A stretch of DNA of 64,000 bases from Azospirillum thermophilum (lineage in GTDB: Bacteria > Pseudomonadota > Alphaproteobacteria > Azospirillales > Azospirillaceae): assembly GCF_003130795.1 (NCBI RefSeq), contig NZ_CP029352.1, forward strand, positions 722,001 through 786,000, in the 5' to 3' direction. A program made the translations under genes and the position numbers. The notes below the pieces were generated by a model. The model searched no databases. It was not told where the DNA came from and was given only the letters and a program-made list of their open reading frames with translations. This document shows, in pieces, positions 37,495-46,631 of the stretch; position 1 is the first letter of the stretch, and every line of letters begins with the position of its first letter.

Positions 37495-38065
37495 GACCGT
37501 AACGGCGATTTCCGCCCGACTTCTCCACCTTGATCCCGGCCCGCTGGCCGAACTGCGGCGGATGGAGCCGGACGGTGTCGGAACCCCGGATTTCTGGCGC
37601 TTGGCTGCCGAACATGGCTTCAACCAAGCGCAAATCGGCATCTGGATGCGGATCGTCCGCATCATGGCGATCCTGTCCGACAAGGGCGCGCTGGAAACGC
37701 GGGAACCGCTCCACGATTGGAAACGTCCGCTGGGCGCCGCACTCGCCGACGGGGGCGACAAGGACTGGGCTCCCGCACCCGGCGACGAGCCGATCCCCGC
37801 GTTGTCGGAGGCCCGCTTCACCCGCTTTCTCGCCCTGCCGCCGGATGAGCGGGGCGAGGCACTGGAACGCATGGCGCGCGCGCTCGCGCGCAGTCGTCGG
37901 TCCGGTCATGGCTTGGACTGCGCCGACATCGCAGCGATGCTTCTGTTCCGCGACGATCCCCGTCCGCCCCGGAAGCTCGCGCGCGATTTCTACAACCGCC
38001 TTGATGGCGCCAAGCGCCGCGCCGAAGGCGAAAAAGCCGAGAACGAAAAAGAAGGAACCGCCTGA
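37478..38065 (+). CDS. cse2: Cascade small subunit Cse2 (CasB/Cas11)
   Basis: 195 aa, helical. The conserved elements LAELRRMEPDGVGTPDFWRLAAEHG and RFTRFLALPPDERGEALERMARAL, followed by DCADIAAMLLFRDDPRPPRKLARDFYNRL, are the Cse2 signature. Two copies form the belly of Cascade and stabilise the R-loop. It overlaps cas8e by 17 bases and cas7e by one base (TGATG), so translation is coupled. The C-terminus is Lys/Glu-rich and probably disordered. Confidence 0.93.
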   Translation: MPPLNETVTAISARLLHLDPGPLAELRRMEPDGVGTPDFWRLAAEHGFNQAQIGIWMRIVRIMAILSDKGALETREPLHDWKRPLGAALADGGDKDWAPAPGDEPIPALSEARFTRFLALPPDERGEALERMARALARSRRSGHGLDCADIAAMLLFRDDPRPPRKLARDFYNRLDGAKRRAEGEKAENEKEGTA

Positions 38066-39195
38066 TGTCCCGCTCCCGCTTTCTGCAAATCCATACGCTG
38101 CACACCTACACCGGCGCCTTGCTGAACCGCGACGACACCGGGCTGGCGAAGCAGCTTCCCTATGGTGGCACCTTCCGCACGCGCATTTCCTCCCAATGCC
38201 TGAAGCGGCACTGGCGCAAGGCCGACGACGTGCACGCGCTGTCGGAGATCGACGGCGCCGAGGACTCGTTCCGCTCCCGCGAGCTGGTGACGGAACGTGT
38301 GATCGCCCCCTTGCGCGCCGAGTTCCCCAAGGAGGTCATCGACGCCCTGGAGCCGGAACTCCAGAAGGCCGTTTACGGCGAAAAGGCCGACAAGGGCAAG
38401 CGCAGCCGCCAGACCCTGCTGCTGGGCGCGCCCGAACTGGCGTGGCTGGCCGGCGAGGCGAAGCGTCTGGCCGCTGAGGCCACCGACGCCAAGGCTGCGA
38501 AGACTGGCGTCGCCGACTGGGCCAAGAGCTTCAAGGACAACATCAAGGCGCTGCGCGAGGCGACGGCCCTGCCCGGCGGCCTGACCGCAGCCCTGTTCGG
38601 CCGAATGGTCACCTCCGACCCGGCGGCCAACATCGACGCGCCCGTTCACGTCGCCCACGCATTCACCGTTCATGCGCAGGAATCCGAAAGCGACTATTTC
38701 ACCGCCGTGGACGATCTGAGGAGGGATGAGGACGACAGCGGCGCCGACACCATCCAGGAAACAGAACTGACCTCCGGCCTGTATTACGGCTATGTCGTGA
38801 TCGACCTGCCGGGCCTCATTGCCAACTGCGGCGGGAATGCCGCTCTCGCCGGGGAGGTCGTCCACAATCTCGTCTACCTGATCGCAGAAGTGTCGCCGGG
38901 CGCCAAGCTCGGTTCCACGGCCCCTTATGGCCGGGCGGAACTGATGCTGCTGGAGGCGGGCGACCGCCAGCCGCGCAGCCTCGCCGCCGCCTATCGCAAG
39001 GCAATCGCGAACGACCTGGAGGTGGCGGCCGAGACACTGTCCCAGCATCTGGGCAAGCTTGATGGGATCTACGCGACCGGAGAGGCGCGGCGTCACCTGT
39101 CGATGGCGGACGCTGCCCCGCCCTCATCCGCGCCGGGATCCTTGGCCGAACTGGCCGACTGGGCGAAGGCGAAGACACTTGAGGCCGCGCAATGA
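38065..39195 (+). CDS. cas7e: Cascade backbone Cas7e (Cse4/CasC)
   Basis: 376 aa. The start FLQIHTLHTYTGALLNRDDTGLAKQLPYGGTFRTRISSQCLKRHWRK is characteristic of CasC. The middle includes TSDPAANIDAPVHVAHAFTVHAQESESDYFTAVDDL, the thumb-adjacent region, and the end GSTAPYGRAELMLLEAGDRQPRSLAAAY. Six copies bind the crRNA spacer. The stop overlaps the cas5e start by four bases (ATGA). Confidence 0.96.
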   Translation: MSRSRFLQIHTLHTYTGALLNRDDTGLAKQLPYGGTFRTRISSQCLKRHWRKADDVHALSEIDGAEDSFRSRELVTERVIAPLRAEFPKEVIDALEPELQKAVYGEKADKGKRSRQTLLLGAPELAWLAGEAKRLAAEATDAKAAKTGVADWAKSFKDNIKALREATALPGGLTAALFGRMVTSDPAANIDAPVHVAHAFTVHAQESESDYFTAVDDLRRDEDDSGADTIQETELTSGLYYGYVVIDLPGLIANCGGNAALAGEVVHNLVYLIAEVSPGAKLGSTAPYGRAELMLLEAGDRQPRSLAAAYRKAIANDLEVAAETLSQHLGKLDGIYATGEARRHLSMADAAPPSSAPGSLAELADWAKAKTLEAAQ

Positions 39196-39950
39196 GCGCG
39201 GACGCAACCGGCACCGGGCATCGATGGCTGATCCTGCGGCTGGAAGCGCCCTTGCTGGCCTTCGGCGGCGTGGCCATCGACGCCGTGGGGGTGACGCGGG
39301 ACTTCCCCGCCGTCTCGATGCTGACCGGGCTGTTTGCCAACGCGCTGGGGTGGGACCGGACTGAGGTGGAGGCGCACCAGGCGCTTCAGGACCGTCTGGT
39401 CTACGGCGCCCGGCGCGACCGGGCGAACCCCCTCGGCCTCCTGACCGACAGCCAGAACGCGCAGCTGGAGGCGAGGGAGCGCGGCTGGACCACATGGGGC
39501 CGCCCGGAGGAACGCGGCGGCGGCGGGCAGGGCATTCACCGGCGGCGGCGCGATTACCACGCCGACGCCTGCATCCAACTGGTGGTCCGCCTTGATCCGG
39601 CGGACGGAACGCCGGACCTCGACGCCCTGGCGGCGGCGCTGGAGCGCCCGGCCCGGCCGTTGTTCATCGGTCGCAAGCCCTGCCTTCCCACCCACCCGAT
39701 CTGGGCGCCGGGAATGGAGGTGACGGCGCCGACCGTCCATGCCGCGCTGTCTTTGCTGGCGCCCGCCGACGATGCCGACGATCCGCCCTGGTCCGCGCTG
39801 TGGCCCGCCGACGAAGGGCCGAAAACTGGCCGGAACGTCCATCGCGTGACGGCGCTGGCCGATCGGCGCAATTGGCGCACAGGCCTGCACGGCGGCACCC
39901 GGATGGTCGTGGAAGGATGCATCGGCGTCAGCCCGGAGACAGCGCCATGA
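39192..39950 (+). CDS. cas5e: Cascade subunit Cas5e (CasD)
   Basis: 252 aa RAMP protein. LILRLEAPLLAFGGVAIDAVGVTRDFPAVSMLTGLFANALGW is the Cas5 start with its RNA-recognition fold. RDYHADACIQLVVRL and LFIGRKPCLPTHPIW are the CasD motifs. It caps the 5' handle of the crRNA (here the GATAGACCC-derived handle) and contacts Cas8e. Coupled to both neighbours by ATGA overlaps. Confidence 0.94.
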   Translation: MSADATGTGHRWLILRLEAPLLAFGGVAIDAVGVTRDFPAVSMLTGLFANALGWDRTEVEAHQALQDRLVYGARRDRANPLGLLTDSQNAQLEARERGWTTWGRPEERGGGGQGIHRRRRDYHADACIQLVVRLDPADGTPDLDALAAALERPARPLFIGRKPCLPTHPIWAPGMEVTAPTVHAALSLLAPADDADDPPWSALWPADEGPKTGRNVHRVTALADRRNWRTGLHGGTRMVVEGCIGVSPETAP

Positions 39951-40747
39951 CCGCCCTCCACCTGATCCGCCTGCCCGTGGATATGAAGGCGCTGTTCCGG
40001 TGGGCCGCCGAACGGAACCTGGGGCAGACCGACGGCGGCGGCTTCGACGATGGCCGCGTGCTGCACCATCTGCTGTCGGAAGCGTTCGGCAAGGGCCGGC
40101 TTCAGCCCTTCCGGCTCGTCGTGGAACCGCGCGGTGGCCGGGGAAGCCTCTACGCCTATTGCCGTGCCGACGCGGCGGGATTGAGGGACGAAGCCCACGC
40201 CGTCGCCCCGCCCGAGCATCTTGGAGTGATCGACCTGGCGGCACTGGCGGGCAAGCCGATGCCGGACGATTGGCGGACAGGCCGGCGGCTGGGGTTTGAG
40301 ATCCGCGCACGTCCGGTGCGGCGGCTGCTAAAGCCACTGGCCGAAGCGGGCAAGCGGCCCTTCGCAGAGGGGGACGAAGTGGACGCCTTCCTGGTCGCGG
40401 TCCTGCGCCATCCCGTGGAAGACCGAACTCCGGACCATCCTTCTGGTGGGCGCGAACTGAGCCGGGAGGTGGTTTACGCCGGCTGGCTGGCCGAGCGGCT
40501 GGCGGGGGCTGCCACGCTGGCTGCGGTGCGGCTCGACTCCTTTCGGCGCCACGCCGCCAGCCGCAAGGGCCGCCAGGGCGGAGCGGCGACACTGGAGGGA
40601 CCGGACGCGCTGTTGCGCGGCGAGCTGGAGATTGGCGATCCTGAAGCTTTCCAACTGGCGCTGGAAAAGGGGGTCGGGCGGCACCGGGCCTATGGCTTTG
40701 GAATGCTGATGCTGCGGCCGGCCGCTGGCGGATCGACGGGATGCTGA
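39947..40747 (+). CDS. cas6e: crRNA endonuclease Cas6e (CasE)
   Basis: 266 aa from ATG 39947, overlapping the cas5e stop by four bases; longer in-frame starts lie inside cas5e and are rejected. The conserved His region VLHHLLSEAFG (~36) supplies the catalytic His, and the Gly-rich loop VGRHRAYGFGMLML is at the C-terminus. It cuts pre-crRNA 3' of each CCCCGC/GCGGGG hairpin and stays bound to it. It overlaps cas1 by seven bases. Confidence 0.95.
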   Translation: MTALHLIRLPVDMKALFRWAAERNLGQTDGGGFDDGRVLHHLLSEAFGKGRLQPFRLVVEPRGGRGSLYAYCRADAAGLRDEAHAVAPPEHLGVIDLAALAGKPMPDDWRTGRRLGFEIRARPVRRLLKPLAEAGKRPFAEGDEVDAFLVAVLRHPVEDRTPDHPSGGRELSREVVYAGWLAERLAGAATLAAVRLDSFRRHAASRKGRQGGAATLEGPDALLRGELEIGDPEAFQLALEKGVGRHRAYGFGMLMLRPAAGGSTGC

Positions 40748-41649
40748 GCGGACGCCTGGGCCTGGACAAGGCCCGCATCCCTCACGGCGACCGGCATGGC
40801 CTTCTCTGGCTCGACCGGGGCCGGCTGGAGGTGGAAAGCGGCTGCCTGCGGTTCGTGACCGCTGGCGGCGGCGAACTGGCGGCGGGAGACTACCAAATCC
40901 CGCACCAGGGCGTGTCGATTGTTCTGCTCGGCCCCGGATCGAGCGTCACCCACGACGCCCTGCGGCTTCTAGCACGGCACGGCTGTGGCCTTGCCGCGAT
41001 CGGTGAGGGGGCCGTGCGCGTATACACCGCCCCGCCCCTGATGCCGGACAGTTCCGCCGCCGCGCGGGCGCAGGTGACCTTGTGGGCCGATCGCGAGACC
41101 CGGATGGAGGTGGCCCGTGCGATGTATGCGATGCGGTTCGACGAGATTGTCCGGACCCGCGACATCGAGGTGCTGCGGGGACGGGAAGGCGCGCGGATCA
41201 AGGAAAGCTACCGGCTGGCCGCAGAACGGTACGGCGTCCCGTGGCGGGGCCGGGACTACGACCGCGCCGCGCCCGATTCCGCCGATCTCGCCAACCAGGC
41301 GATCAACCATGCCGCTACCACGATGACCGCCGCCGCGTCGGTGGCCGTCGCGTCCATTGGAGCCATCCCCCAACTCGGTTTCGTTCATGAGGATTCGGGA
41401 CAGTCGTTCGTTCTCGATATCGCCGACTTGTACCGTCACGACATCACGCTCGACATCGCGTTCGGCGCGGCCAAGGAGGCGATGACAAAGCCCGAATCGG
41501 TTGATCGTCTGGTCCGCCGCCGAGCCGCGCGGCTTTTCCGTCGGAAGTCGGTGATCCCGTCCATGATTGACCGGATCAAGACGCTTCTGCGGCTGTCCGG
41601 GTCTGACGGTGGGGAGAACAGCCACGATGACGGCAGGGAGACGGGCTGA
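40741..41649 (+). CDS. cas1: CRISPR integrase Cas1 (type I-E)
   Basis: 302 aa. The start GRLGLDKARIPHGDRHGLLWLDRGRLEV is the N-terminal beta domain. The helical domain carries the metal ligands: Glu in LRGREGARIKESY (~145), His in QLGFVHEDSG (~212) and Asp in VLDIADLYRHD (~225). Four Cas1 with two Cas2 insert new spacers at the leader end. The tail is hydrophilic. Coupled to cas2 by a one-base TGATG overlap. Confidence 0.96.
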   Translation: MLSGRLGLDKARIPHGDRHGLLWLDRGRLEVESGCLRFVTAGGGELAAGDYQIPHQGVSIVLLGPGSSVTHDALRLLARHGCGLAAIGEGAVRVYTAPPLMPDSSAAARAQVTLWADRETRMEVARAMYAMRFDEIVRTRDIEVLRGREGARIKESYRLAAERYGVPWRGRDYDRAAPDSADLANQAINHAATTMTAAASVAVASIGAIPQLGFVHEDSGQSFVLDIADLYRHDITLDIAFGAAKEAMTKPESVDRLVRRRAARLFRRKSVIPSMIDRIKTLLRLSGSDGGENSHDDGRETG

Positions 41650-41954
41650 TGCCCATGGTCGTCGTGGTCACACGCGATGTCGAAGACCGCTATCGCGGCT
41701 TTCTGGGGTCGGTGATGCTGGAACTCGCCCCCGGCGTCTACGCCCACCCGCGCATGAGCGCCGGTGTGCGCGGCCGTGTCTGGTCAGTGCTGACCGACTG
41801 GCATGACTCGCTGCGCCGGGGCGCCATCGTAATGACCTGGGCTGACCGTGCCGCCGACGGCGGCCTCGGCCTCGCTAGCCTTGGTGACCCGCCCAAGGAT
41901 ATCGTTACGCACGGCGCTTTCCTTCTCGTCCGACGCCCCTTGCGGCGAAGCTGA
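41649..41954 (+). CDS. cas2: Cas2 (type I-E, CasB-type ferredoxin fold)
   Basis: 101 aa. MVVVVTRDVEDRYRGFLGSVMLELAPGVYAHPRMSAGVRGRVWSVLTDW is the Cas2e start (beta-alpha-beta with the RGFL segment); RRGAIVMTWADRAADGGLGLASLGDPP is its C-terminal half. It is the structural hub of the Cas1-Cas2 integrase. It is the last cas gene; the leader of array 2 begins six bases after its stop. Confidence 0.95.
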   Translation: MPMVVVVTRDVEDRYRGFLGSVMLELAPGVYAHPRMSAGVRGRVWSVLTDWHDSLRRGAIVMTWADRAADGGLGLASLGDPPKDIVTHGAFLLVRRPLRRS

Positions 41955-41959
41955 CGGCC

Positions 41960-42003
41960 GGTTCTTTGATAAAGTGAATTAAGTCAGTGTCTTATAGGGC
42001 AGA
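41960..42003 (+). promoter_or_regulatory. Leader core of CRISPR array 2
   Basis: GGTTCTTTGATAAAGTGAAT, three bases, then TCAGTGTCTTAT, directly before the first repeat. It matches the array 1 leader block at most positions. Because cas2 ends at 41954, the entire leader is at most 49 bp. Confidence 0.75.
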
Positions 42004-43066
42004 GGTTCCCCCGCAGACGCGGGGATAGACCCGAGGTGAAGCGATGACGATGACAGCCGTCGATGGTTCCCCGCAGACGCGGGGATAGACCCTGACGCCG
42101 CCCACGCAGGGCAGGCAGCCTGACGGTTCCCCCGCAGACGCGGGGATAGACCCGCCGCCGCCATTGTCTGCAAAGCCGATGCAGAGGTTCCCCCGCAGAC
42201 GCGGGGATAGACCCCCGATCGTGCGCACGATCAGCGATCCGGACGCGGTTCCCCCGCAGACGCGGGGATAGACCCATCGTTGATGGGGTGCGGCTGGACC
42301 ATCGGTCGGTTCCCCCGCAGACGCGGGGATAGACCCAGCCGGATGGTTGGGAACACCGCCAAGGACTTGGTTCCCCCGCAGACGCGGGGATAGACCCCGC
42401 ACCATGAGCGTGCCGTGCGGGTAGGGTGCGGTTCCCCCGCAGACGCGGGGATAGACCCTTTACCGTCGGTTTCTGGCGCGAGTCGGTCCCGGTTCCCCCG
42501 CAGACGCGGGGATAGACCCCTTCTATGGCATCTACGACGCGCCGGATCGGGGGTTCCCCCGCAGACGCGGGGATAGACCCAGCCGCGCGCTGGTGGAGCA
42601 CTGGCTCCAACGGGTTCCCCCGCAGACGCGGGGATAGACCCTGGATGGCCGTCGCTCCAGTATCCGTCACGGAGGTTCCCCCGCAGACGCGGGGATAGAC
42701 CCGACCAGCACGTCTCGGTGCTCGGCATCTACGAGGTTCCCCCGCAGACGCGGGGATAGACCCCCGCGCGCCGTCATCGGCGGGAACATGCCGCCGGTTC
42801 CCCCGCAGACGCGGGGATAGACCCAAGACAACCTTCCCGAGTCCGTTGGTTGACTGGGTTCCCCCGCAGACGCGGGGATAGACCCCGCAAGAGCACGCCC
42901 GAGGAGCTGGCGGCCCTGGTTCCCCGCAGACGCGGGGATAGACCCTCCGGGGCGTTTGTCCGCACCGGTACGGGGAAGGTTCCCCCGCAGACGCGGGATA
43001 GACCCTGACTTGGTACGACTTCGACAGCGTTGTTTTCGGTTTCCCTGCAGGTGCGGGGGGAAGAGG
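42004..43066 (+). CRISPR. CRISPR array 2, type I-E, 17 repeats plus 1 degenerate
   Basis: The repeat is 29 nt, begins GGTTCCCCCGC, has AGAC where array 1 has ATGT, and ends GCGGGGATAGACCC. Repeats start at 42004, 42065, 42125 and then every 61 bp; 17 spacers of 32 nt. Repeats at 42065 and 42918 lack one C, and the one at 42978 lacks one G. A decayed repeat at 43038 ends the array, giving + transcription like array 1. An IS66 insertion lies ~180 bp beyond. Spacer targets unknown. Confidence 0.98.
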
Positions 43067-43244
43067 CGAACGAGGCAATCGCCCAGCGGGCCGAGGACGA
43101 GGCGTTCGCCGCGCTGGATGCGGCTCTGGCAACGCCGCCGGGTGAAGTTGGGGGTGTCGGGAGTGCGTGCGCTGCTGGCGTTCGTCATCGACGAGGCCGA
43201 GGGTGACCCGGACCTCAGCCGGAACGGACTGGCTGCGCTGAAGC
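43067..43244 (+). pseudogene. Unidentified coding remnant between array 2 and IS66
   Basis: One + frame reads GEANEAIAQRAEDEAFAALD, and after a frame change VKLGVSGVRALLAFVIDEAEG then DPDLSRNGLAALK. Together they look like the tail of a helical protein cut by the IS66 element. The family is not recognised. Confidence 0.35.
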
Positions 43245-43325
43245 GTAAGCGGTGTTCTGGCGTCACCTTCCAACGGAAGCAGGGCGGAGCGAAGCTCCCG
43301 GATCGCATGATCGGGAGAACGATTT

Positions 43326-43730
43326 GTGTCTGCGCTCGACCTTACGCTTGACCAGGAGCCCGTGCGGGTGCGCCGGATGGAGGTGATCACCGGCGATGTG
43401 GGCCGCCGGACCTGGTCGCCGGAGGAGAAGGAACGGATTCTGGCCGAGGCCGCGGTGCCGGGGGCTGTTGTTTCCGAGGTGGCTCGGCGTCACGGATTGC
43501 GGCCCCAGCAAGTGTTCGGCTGGCGCCGGGAAGCGCGTGCCGCCAACCGCTTCCAGGAAGAGGGCTTGGTGTTCGCGCCGGTGGTGCTGGACACCACGCC
43601 GCCCCCAGCCGTGCCGAAGGAGCTCCCGGCCATTGAGGTGCGGATCGGCGATGCGGTGGTGCGCGTGCCGGCCGGCATGGACAGCGCCACCGTCAAGGCG
43701 GTGCTGGGCGCGGTGAGGGCGTCACGGTGA
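43326..43730 (+). CDS. IS66 accessory protein TnpA
   Basis: 134 aa. TWSPEEKERILAEAAVPGAVVSEVARRHGLRPQQVFGWRREAR is the helix-turn-helix of IS66 TnpA, and the C-terminal IEVRIGDAVVRVPAGMDSATVKAVLGAV is its usual end. It overlaps tnpB by four bases (GTGA). It helps transposition but is not the transposase. Confidence 0.9.
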   Translation: MSALDLTLDQEPVRVRRMEVITGDVGRRTWSPEEKERILAEAAVPGAVVSEVARRHGLRPQQVFGWRREARAANRFQEEGLVFAPVVLDTTPPPAVPKELPAIEVRIGDAVVRVPAGMDSATVKAVLGAVRASR

Positions 43731-44080
43731 TCGGCATCGAGGGCGCGGTGCGAGTTCTGGTCGCCGCCAAGCCGGTCGACTTCCGCAAGGGCATGGATGG
43801 GCTGGCCGCCCTGGTGCAGCAGCAACTGGGGGCGGATCCCTTCAGCGGGGTCGTTTACGTCTTCCGCTCCAAGCGAGCCGATCGGGTGAAACTCCTGCAC
43901 TGGGATGGCACCGGACTGGTTCTCATCGCGAAGAGATTGGAGGCCGGCCAGTTCCGCTGGCCAGCGATCCGCGACGGCGTGATCCGGCTGACCCCGGCTC
44001 AGCTCTCGGCGCTCGTCGAGGGCCTGGACTGGACCCGGGTCCGCGCCGTGCGGGGGCCTCGGCCGACGTCCGCCGGCTGA
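43727..44080 (+). CDS. IS66 accessory protein TnpB
   Basis: 117 aa, GTG start. VLVAAKPVDFRKGMDGLAALVQQQLGADPFSGVVYVFRSKRADRVKLLHWDGTGLVLIAKRLE is the IS66 Orf2 signature and is full length. Required for transposition of IS66 elements in an unknown way. Unrelated to the TnpB nuclease of IS605. Confidence 0.93.
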   Translation: MIGIEGAVRVLVAAKPVDFRKGMDGLAALVQQQLGADPFSGVVYVFRSKRADRVKLLHWDGTGLVLIAKRLEAGQFRWPAIRDGVIRLTPAQLSALVEGLDWTRVRAVRGPRPTSAG

Positions 44081-44150
44081 TCTGCGACACAGCGACTCGC
44101 CCGCGGCTTCGAGGGCGAAGACCGCAGGCGGTGCGGCTATACTGGCGGAC

Positions 44151-45746
44151 GTGACGACCGCGCCCGAAACCCTGCCCAGCGATCCTGAAGAGTTGCGTGC
44201 CCTGCTGCTGGCCGAACGGGTCCGGCATGCCGCGGAGCTGACGGCGGCCCGCTCCTCGGCCGAAGAGGAGATCGCCCGGCTACGCCAGATCATCCGGGAG
44301 CTGCAGCGCCATCGCTTCGGCCGGCGGGCCGAGCGCCTTGATCCGGACCAGCTGGCCTTGGCGCTGGAGGACCTGGAGCAGACGCTGGCCGCCAAGGAGG
44401 CCGAGCCCGCCGGTTCCGCTGCGGCCAAGCCGGCCCCCTCGGCCCCCGGCGCCGGGTCAATCGCGGCAACCTGCCAGCCGATCTGCCGCGCGAGGAGATC
44501 CTCATCGATGTCGCCGACAAGACCTGCCGATGCTGCGGCGGCGCGCTGCATCCCATCGGCGAGGATGTCTCGCAGCGTCTCGACCTCGTCCCGGCCCGCT
44601 TCCGGGTGCTGGTGACCCGCCGCCCGAAATACGCCTGCCGCCAGTGCGAGGAGGGCGTCGTGCAGGCCCCGGCGCCGGCGCGCATCGTGGACGCCGGCAT
44701 CCCCACCGAAGCGCTGATCGCCCACGTTCTGGTGTCCAAGTTTGCCGATCACCTGCCGCTCTACCGCCAAGCCCAGATCTACGCGCGCCAGGGTGTCGAT
44801 CTCGACCGCTCCACCCTGGCCGACTGGGTCGGGCGGGCGGCGTGGTACCTGCGGCCCCTGCATGAGCGGTTGCTCGCCAACCTGAAGGCGTCGGGCAAGC
44901 TGTTCGCCGAGCCCGCAGGGCCAGCGAAGCTACGAGACGACGGCGCCGGTGCTCGACCCCGGACGGGGCGGCACGAAGACCGGCCAGCTCTGGGCCTATG
45001 CGCGCGACGATCGCCCCTGGAACGGACCGGAGCCGCCGGCGGTGGCCTACGTCTATGCTCCCGATCGCAAGGCGGAACGGCCAGTGACGCACCTGCAGGG
45101 GTTCACCGGCGTGCTCCAGGTCGACGGCTACGCCGGCTATCGCAAGCTGGCCGAGGGCGGAGCCGTGCGCCTCGCGTTCTGCTGGGCGCATGTCCGCCGG
45201 GGCTTCTATGATCTCCAGACCGGCGGCTCGGCGCCGATCGCCAGCGAAGCCTTGCGGCGCATCGCCCAGCTGTACGCGGTGGAGGCGGAGATCCGAGGCC
45301 GTGCCCCCGAGGCGCGCCGCCGGGAGCGCCAGGCCCGCTCGACGCCGCTGATTGCGGAACTGAGGGCGTGGCTGGAAAAGCAGCTGGCGACGGTGTCGCG
45401 CAAATCGACATTGGCCGAGGCGATCCGCTACGCGCTCAGCCGCTGGGAGGGGCTGACGCTGTTCCTCGACGACGGCCGGGTGGAGATCGACAGCAACAGC
45501 GTGGAGCGCAGCATCCGCCCGCTGGCCCTCACGCGAAAGAATGCCCTGTTTGCCGGCAGCGACGGCGGCGGCGAGCACTGGGCGACCATCGCGTCGCTGG
45601 TGGAAACCTGCAAGCTCAGTAGCGTCAATCCGCAGACCTGGTTCGCCGATGTCCTGACCAAACTCGCCGGCGGACATCCGATCACTAGGCTCGATGAACT
45701 GCTGCCCTGGGCCTATGCCCGGCAGGCCGAAACCGCCGTGGCCTGA
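44151..45746 (+). pseudogene. IS66 transposase TnpC with two frame breaks
   Basis: Coding-helix start (EELRALLLAERVRHAAELTAARSSAEEE) and zinc-finger region (CRCCGGALHPIG, YACRQCEEG) are followed by the DDE part (YARDDRPWNG, LQVDGYAGY, NSVERSIRPLALTRKNALFAGSDGGG). The frame first slips near 44455, at a GGG run. It then shifts again at 44911-44932, where 22 extra bases follow GCCGA and split the catalytic Asp codon of the F-A-D-E-T motif. Without the insertion the frame would run on to the normal stop. The same insertion is in IS66 copy 2. Confidence 0.88.
44911..44932 (+). repeat. 22-nt insertion in IS66 copy 1 tnpC
   Basis: GCCC-GCA-GGGC, C, AGC-GAA-GCT, A: two small stems with three-base loops. 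It lies between GCCGA and CGAG, inside the codon for the first catalytic Asp. Identical except for one base to the insertion at 47827-47848. Confidence 0.85.
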
Positions 45747-45759
45747 AAACACCGCTTAC

Positions 45760-46474
45760 GATAGGCCGGCGGCTGCCAGAGGATCTTGCAGGCGGAGAGG
45801 TTGCGCTGGACGACCGGAAGCGACAGGCCGGCGGATCGCGCCCACAGGAAGACCTGGCGGGCGCTGCCCAGTTCGCGGAACTTGCGGAACAGCATCCGGA
45901 TGGCGTCGGCGACGCGCTCGTCCGGATCGATCTCGATCCGCCCGGCCTCACTCCAGCAGTAGCCGGGCGGCAGCGTGAACCGCAGCTCGCCTCTTCGAGC
46001 CTTGCCGTCGCGGGCTTCGATGCCGCGCTGGCGCAACAGGCTGAGCTCGTACTCCGACATCGTTCCCTTCAGTCCGAGCAGCAAGCGATCGTTCAACAGC
46101 CGTGGATCATAGACCCCGTCCGGATCGATCACCAACGTCCCAGCCAGGGCACAGAGGTCGATGAGGTGGTGCCAATCCCGGCCGTTTCGGGCCAAGCGCG
46201 ACGCCTCGATGCAATAGACCGCGCCGACCGTGCCGGCGCAGACGGCCGCCGCCAGCTTCTGGAACCCCGGCCGTGCCTCCAGCCCGGACCCGGAGCGGCC
46301 GAGGTCCTCGTCGATGATCGCCACGTCGACGAAGCCGGCCGTGCGCGCCGCGTCGGCCAGCGCATATTGCCGGCGGCGGCTCTCGGCGTGGCCGGTCACC
46401 TGGCCGGGAGTGGATTGGCGGACATAGATCGCGGCCCCGCGGCCGAGGTGATCAGCGGTGATCTTGAGGCTCAT
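45760..46474 (-). pseudogene. Serine recombinase, C-terminus cut off by IS66
   Basis: About 238 residues remain. IYVRQSTPGQV holds the catalytic Ser; IEASRLARNGRDWHHLIDLC the active-site Arg; LLGLKGTMSEYELSLLRQR the long helix E. The large-serine-recombinase zinc/DNA-binding half begins (LPPGYCWSEAGRIEIDPDERV) and is cut where the IS66 right end starts, so the final residues in frame derive from IS66. The start is ATG 46474 behind GAGGAGGG. The missing half is not on the other side of the IS66 copy. Confidence 0.85.
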
Positions 46475-46631
46475 GGCCGCCCTCCTCGTGCTCCGCGCCT
46501 GGCCGGGCGCCCGCGGCTTCCAGGAGCAGGTCCGCCAGCGCCCACACCGCTTCGTCCGGGATCACGACGTTCAGGGGTGGGGCGTTGAGATCCAGCGACA
46601 GCTGGTTCATCGGCCGCGGTCGTCTGATCAT
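46452..46631 (-). CDS. Small ORF preceding the serine recombinase
   Basis: 59 aa (MIRRPRPMNQLSLDLNAPPLNVVIPDEAVWALADLLLEAAG...). It overlaps the recombinase start by 23 bases. The pattern 'NQLSLDL..PP..V.P......LADLLL.A' recurs as a companion ORF of such recombinases, which supports it as real. Acidic, soluble, function unknown. Confidence 0.5.
   Translation of the reverse strand: MIRRPRPMNQLSLDLNAPPLNVVIPDEAVWALADLLLEAAGARPGAEHEEGGHEPQDHR

Larger units (their letters stand above)
43245..45759 (+). mobile_element. IS66-family element, copy 1
   Basis: Ends are GTAAGCGGTGTT at 43245 and the inverse AACACCGCTTAC at 45748-45759. It carries tnpA, tnpB and tnpC in the standard order. No 8-bp target duplication is seen in the flanks (GCTGAAGC vs GATAGGCC). 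The right end cuts into a serine recombinase gene. tnpC is broken, so the copy is not autonomous. Confidence 0.88.

Noticed and set aside
31592..43066. Spacer matching another part of this window (self-targeting)
   Set aside because: No match noticed by eye; this needs an alignment search and is not claimed either way.
41979..43390. Minus-strand frame with repeated GSIPASAGEP / VYPRVCGG peptides
   Set aside because: Same artefact over CRISPR array 2.
43237..45767. 8-bp target duplication for IS66 copy 1
   Set aside because: Flanking octamers GCTGAAGC and GATAGGCC do not match.
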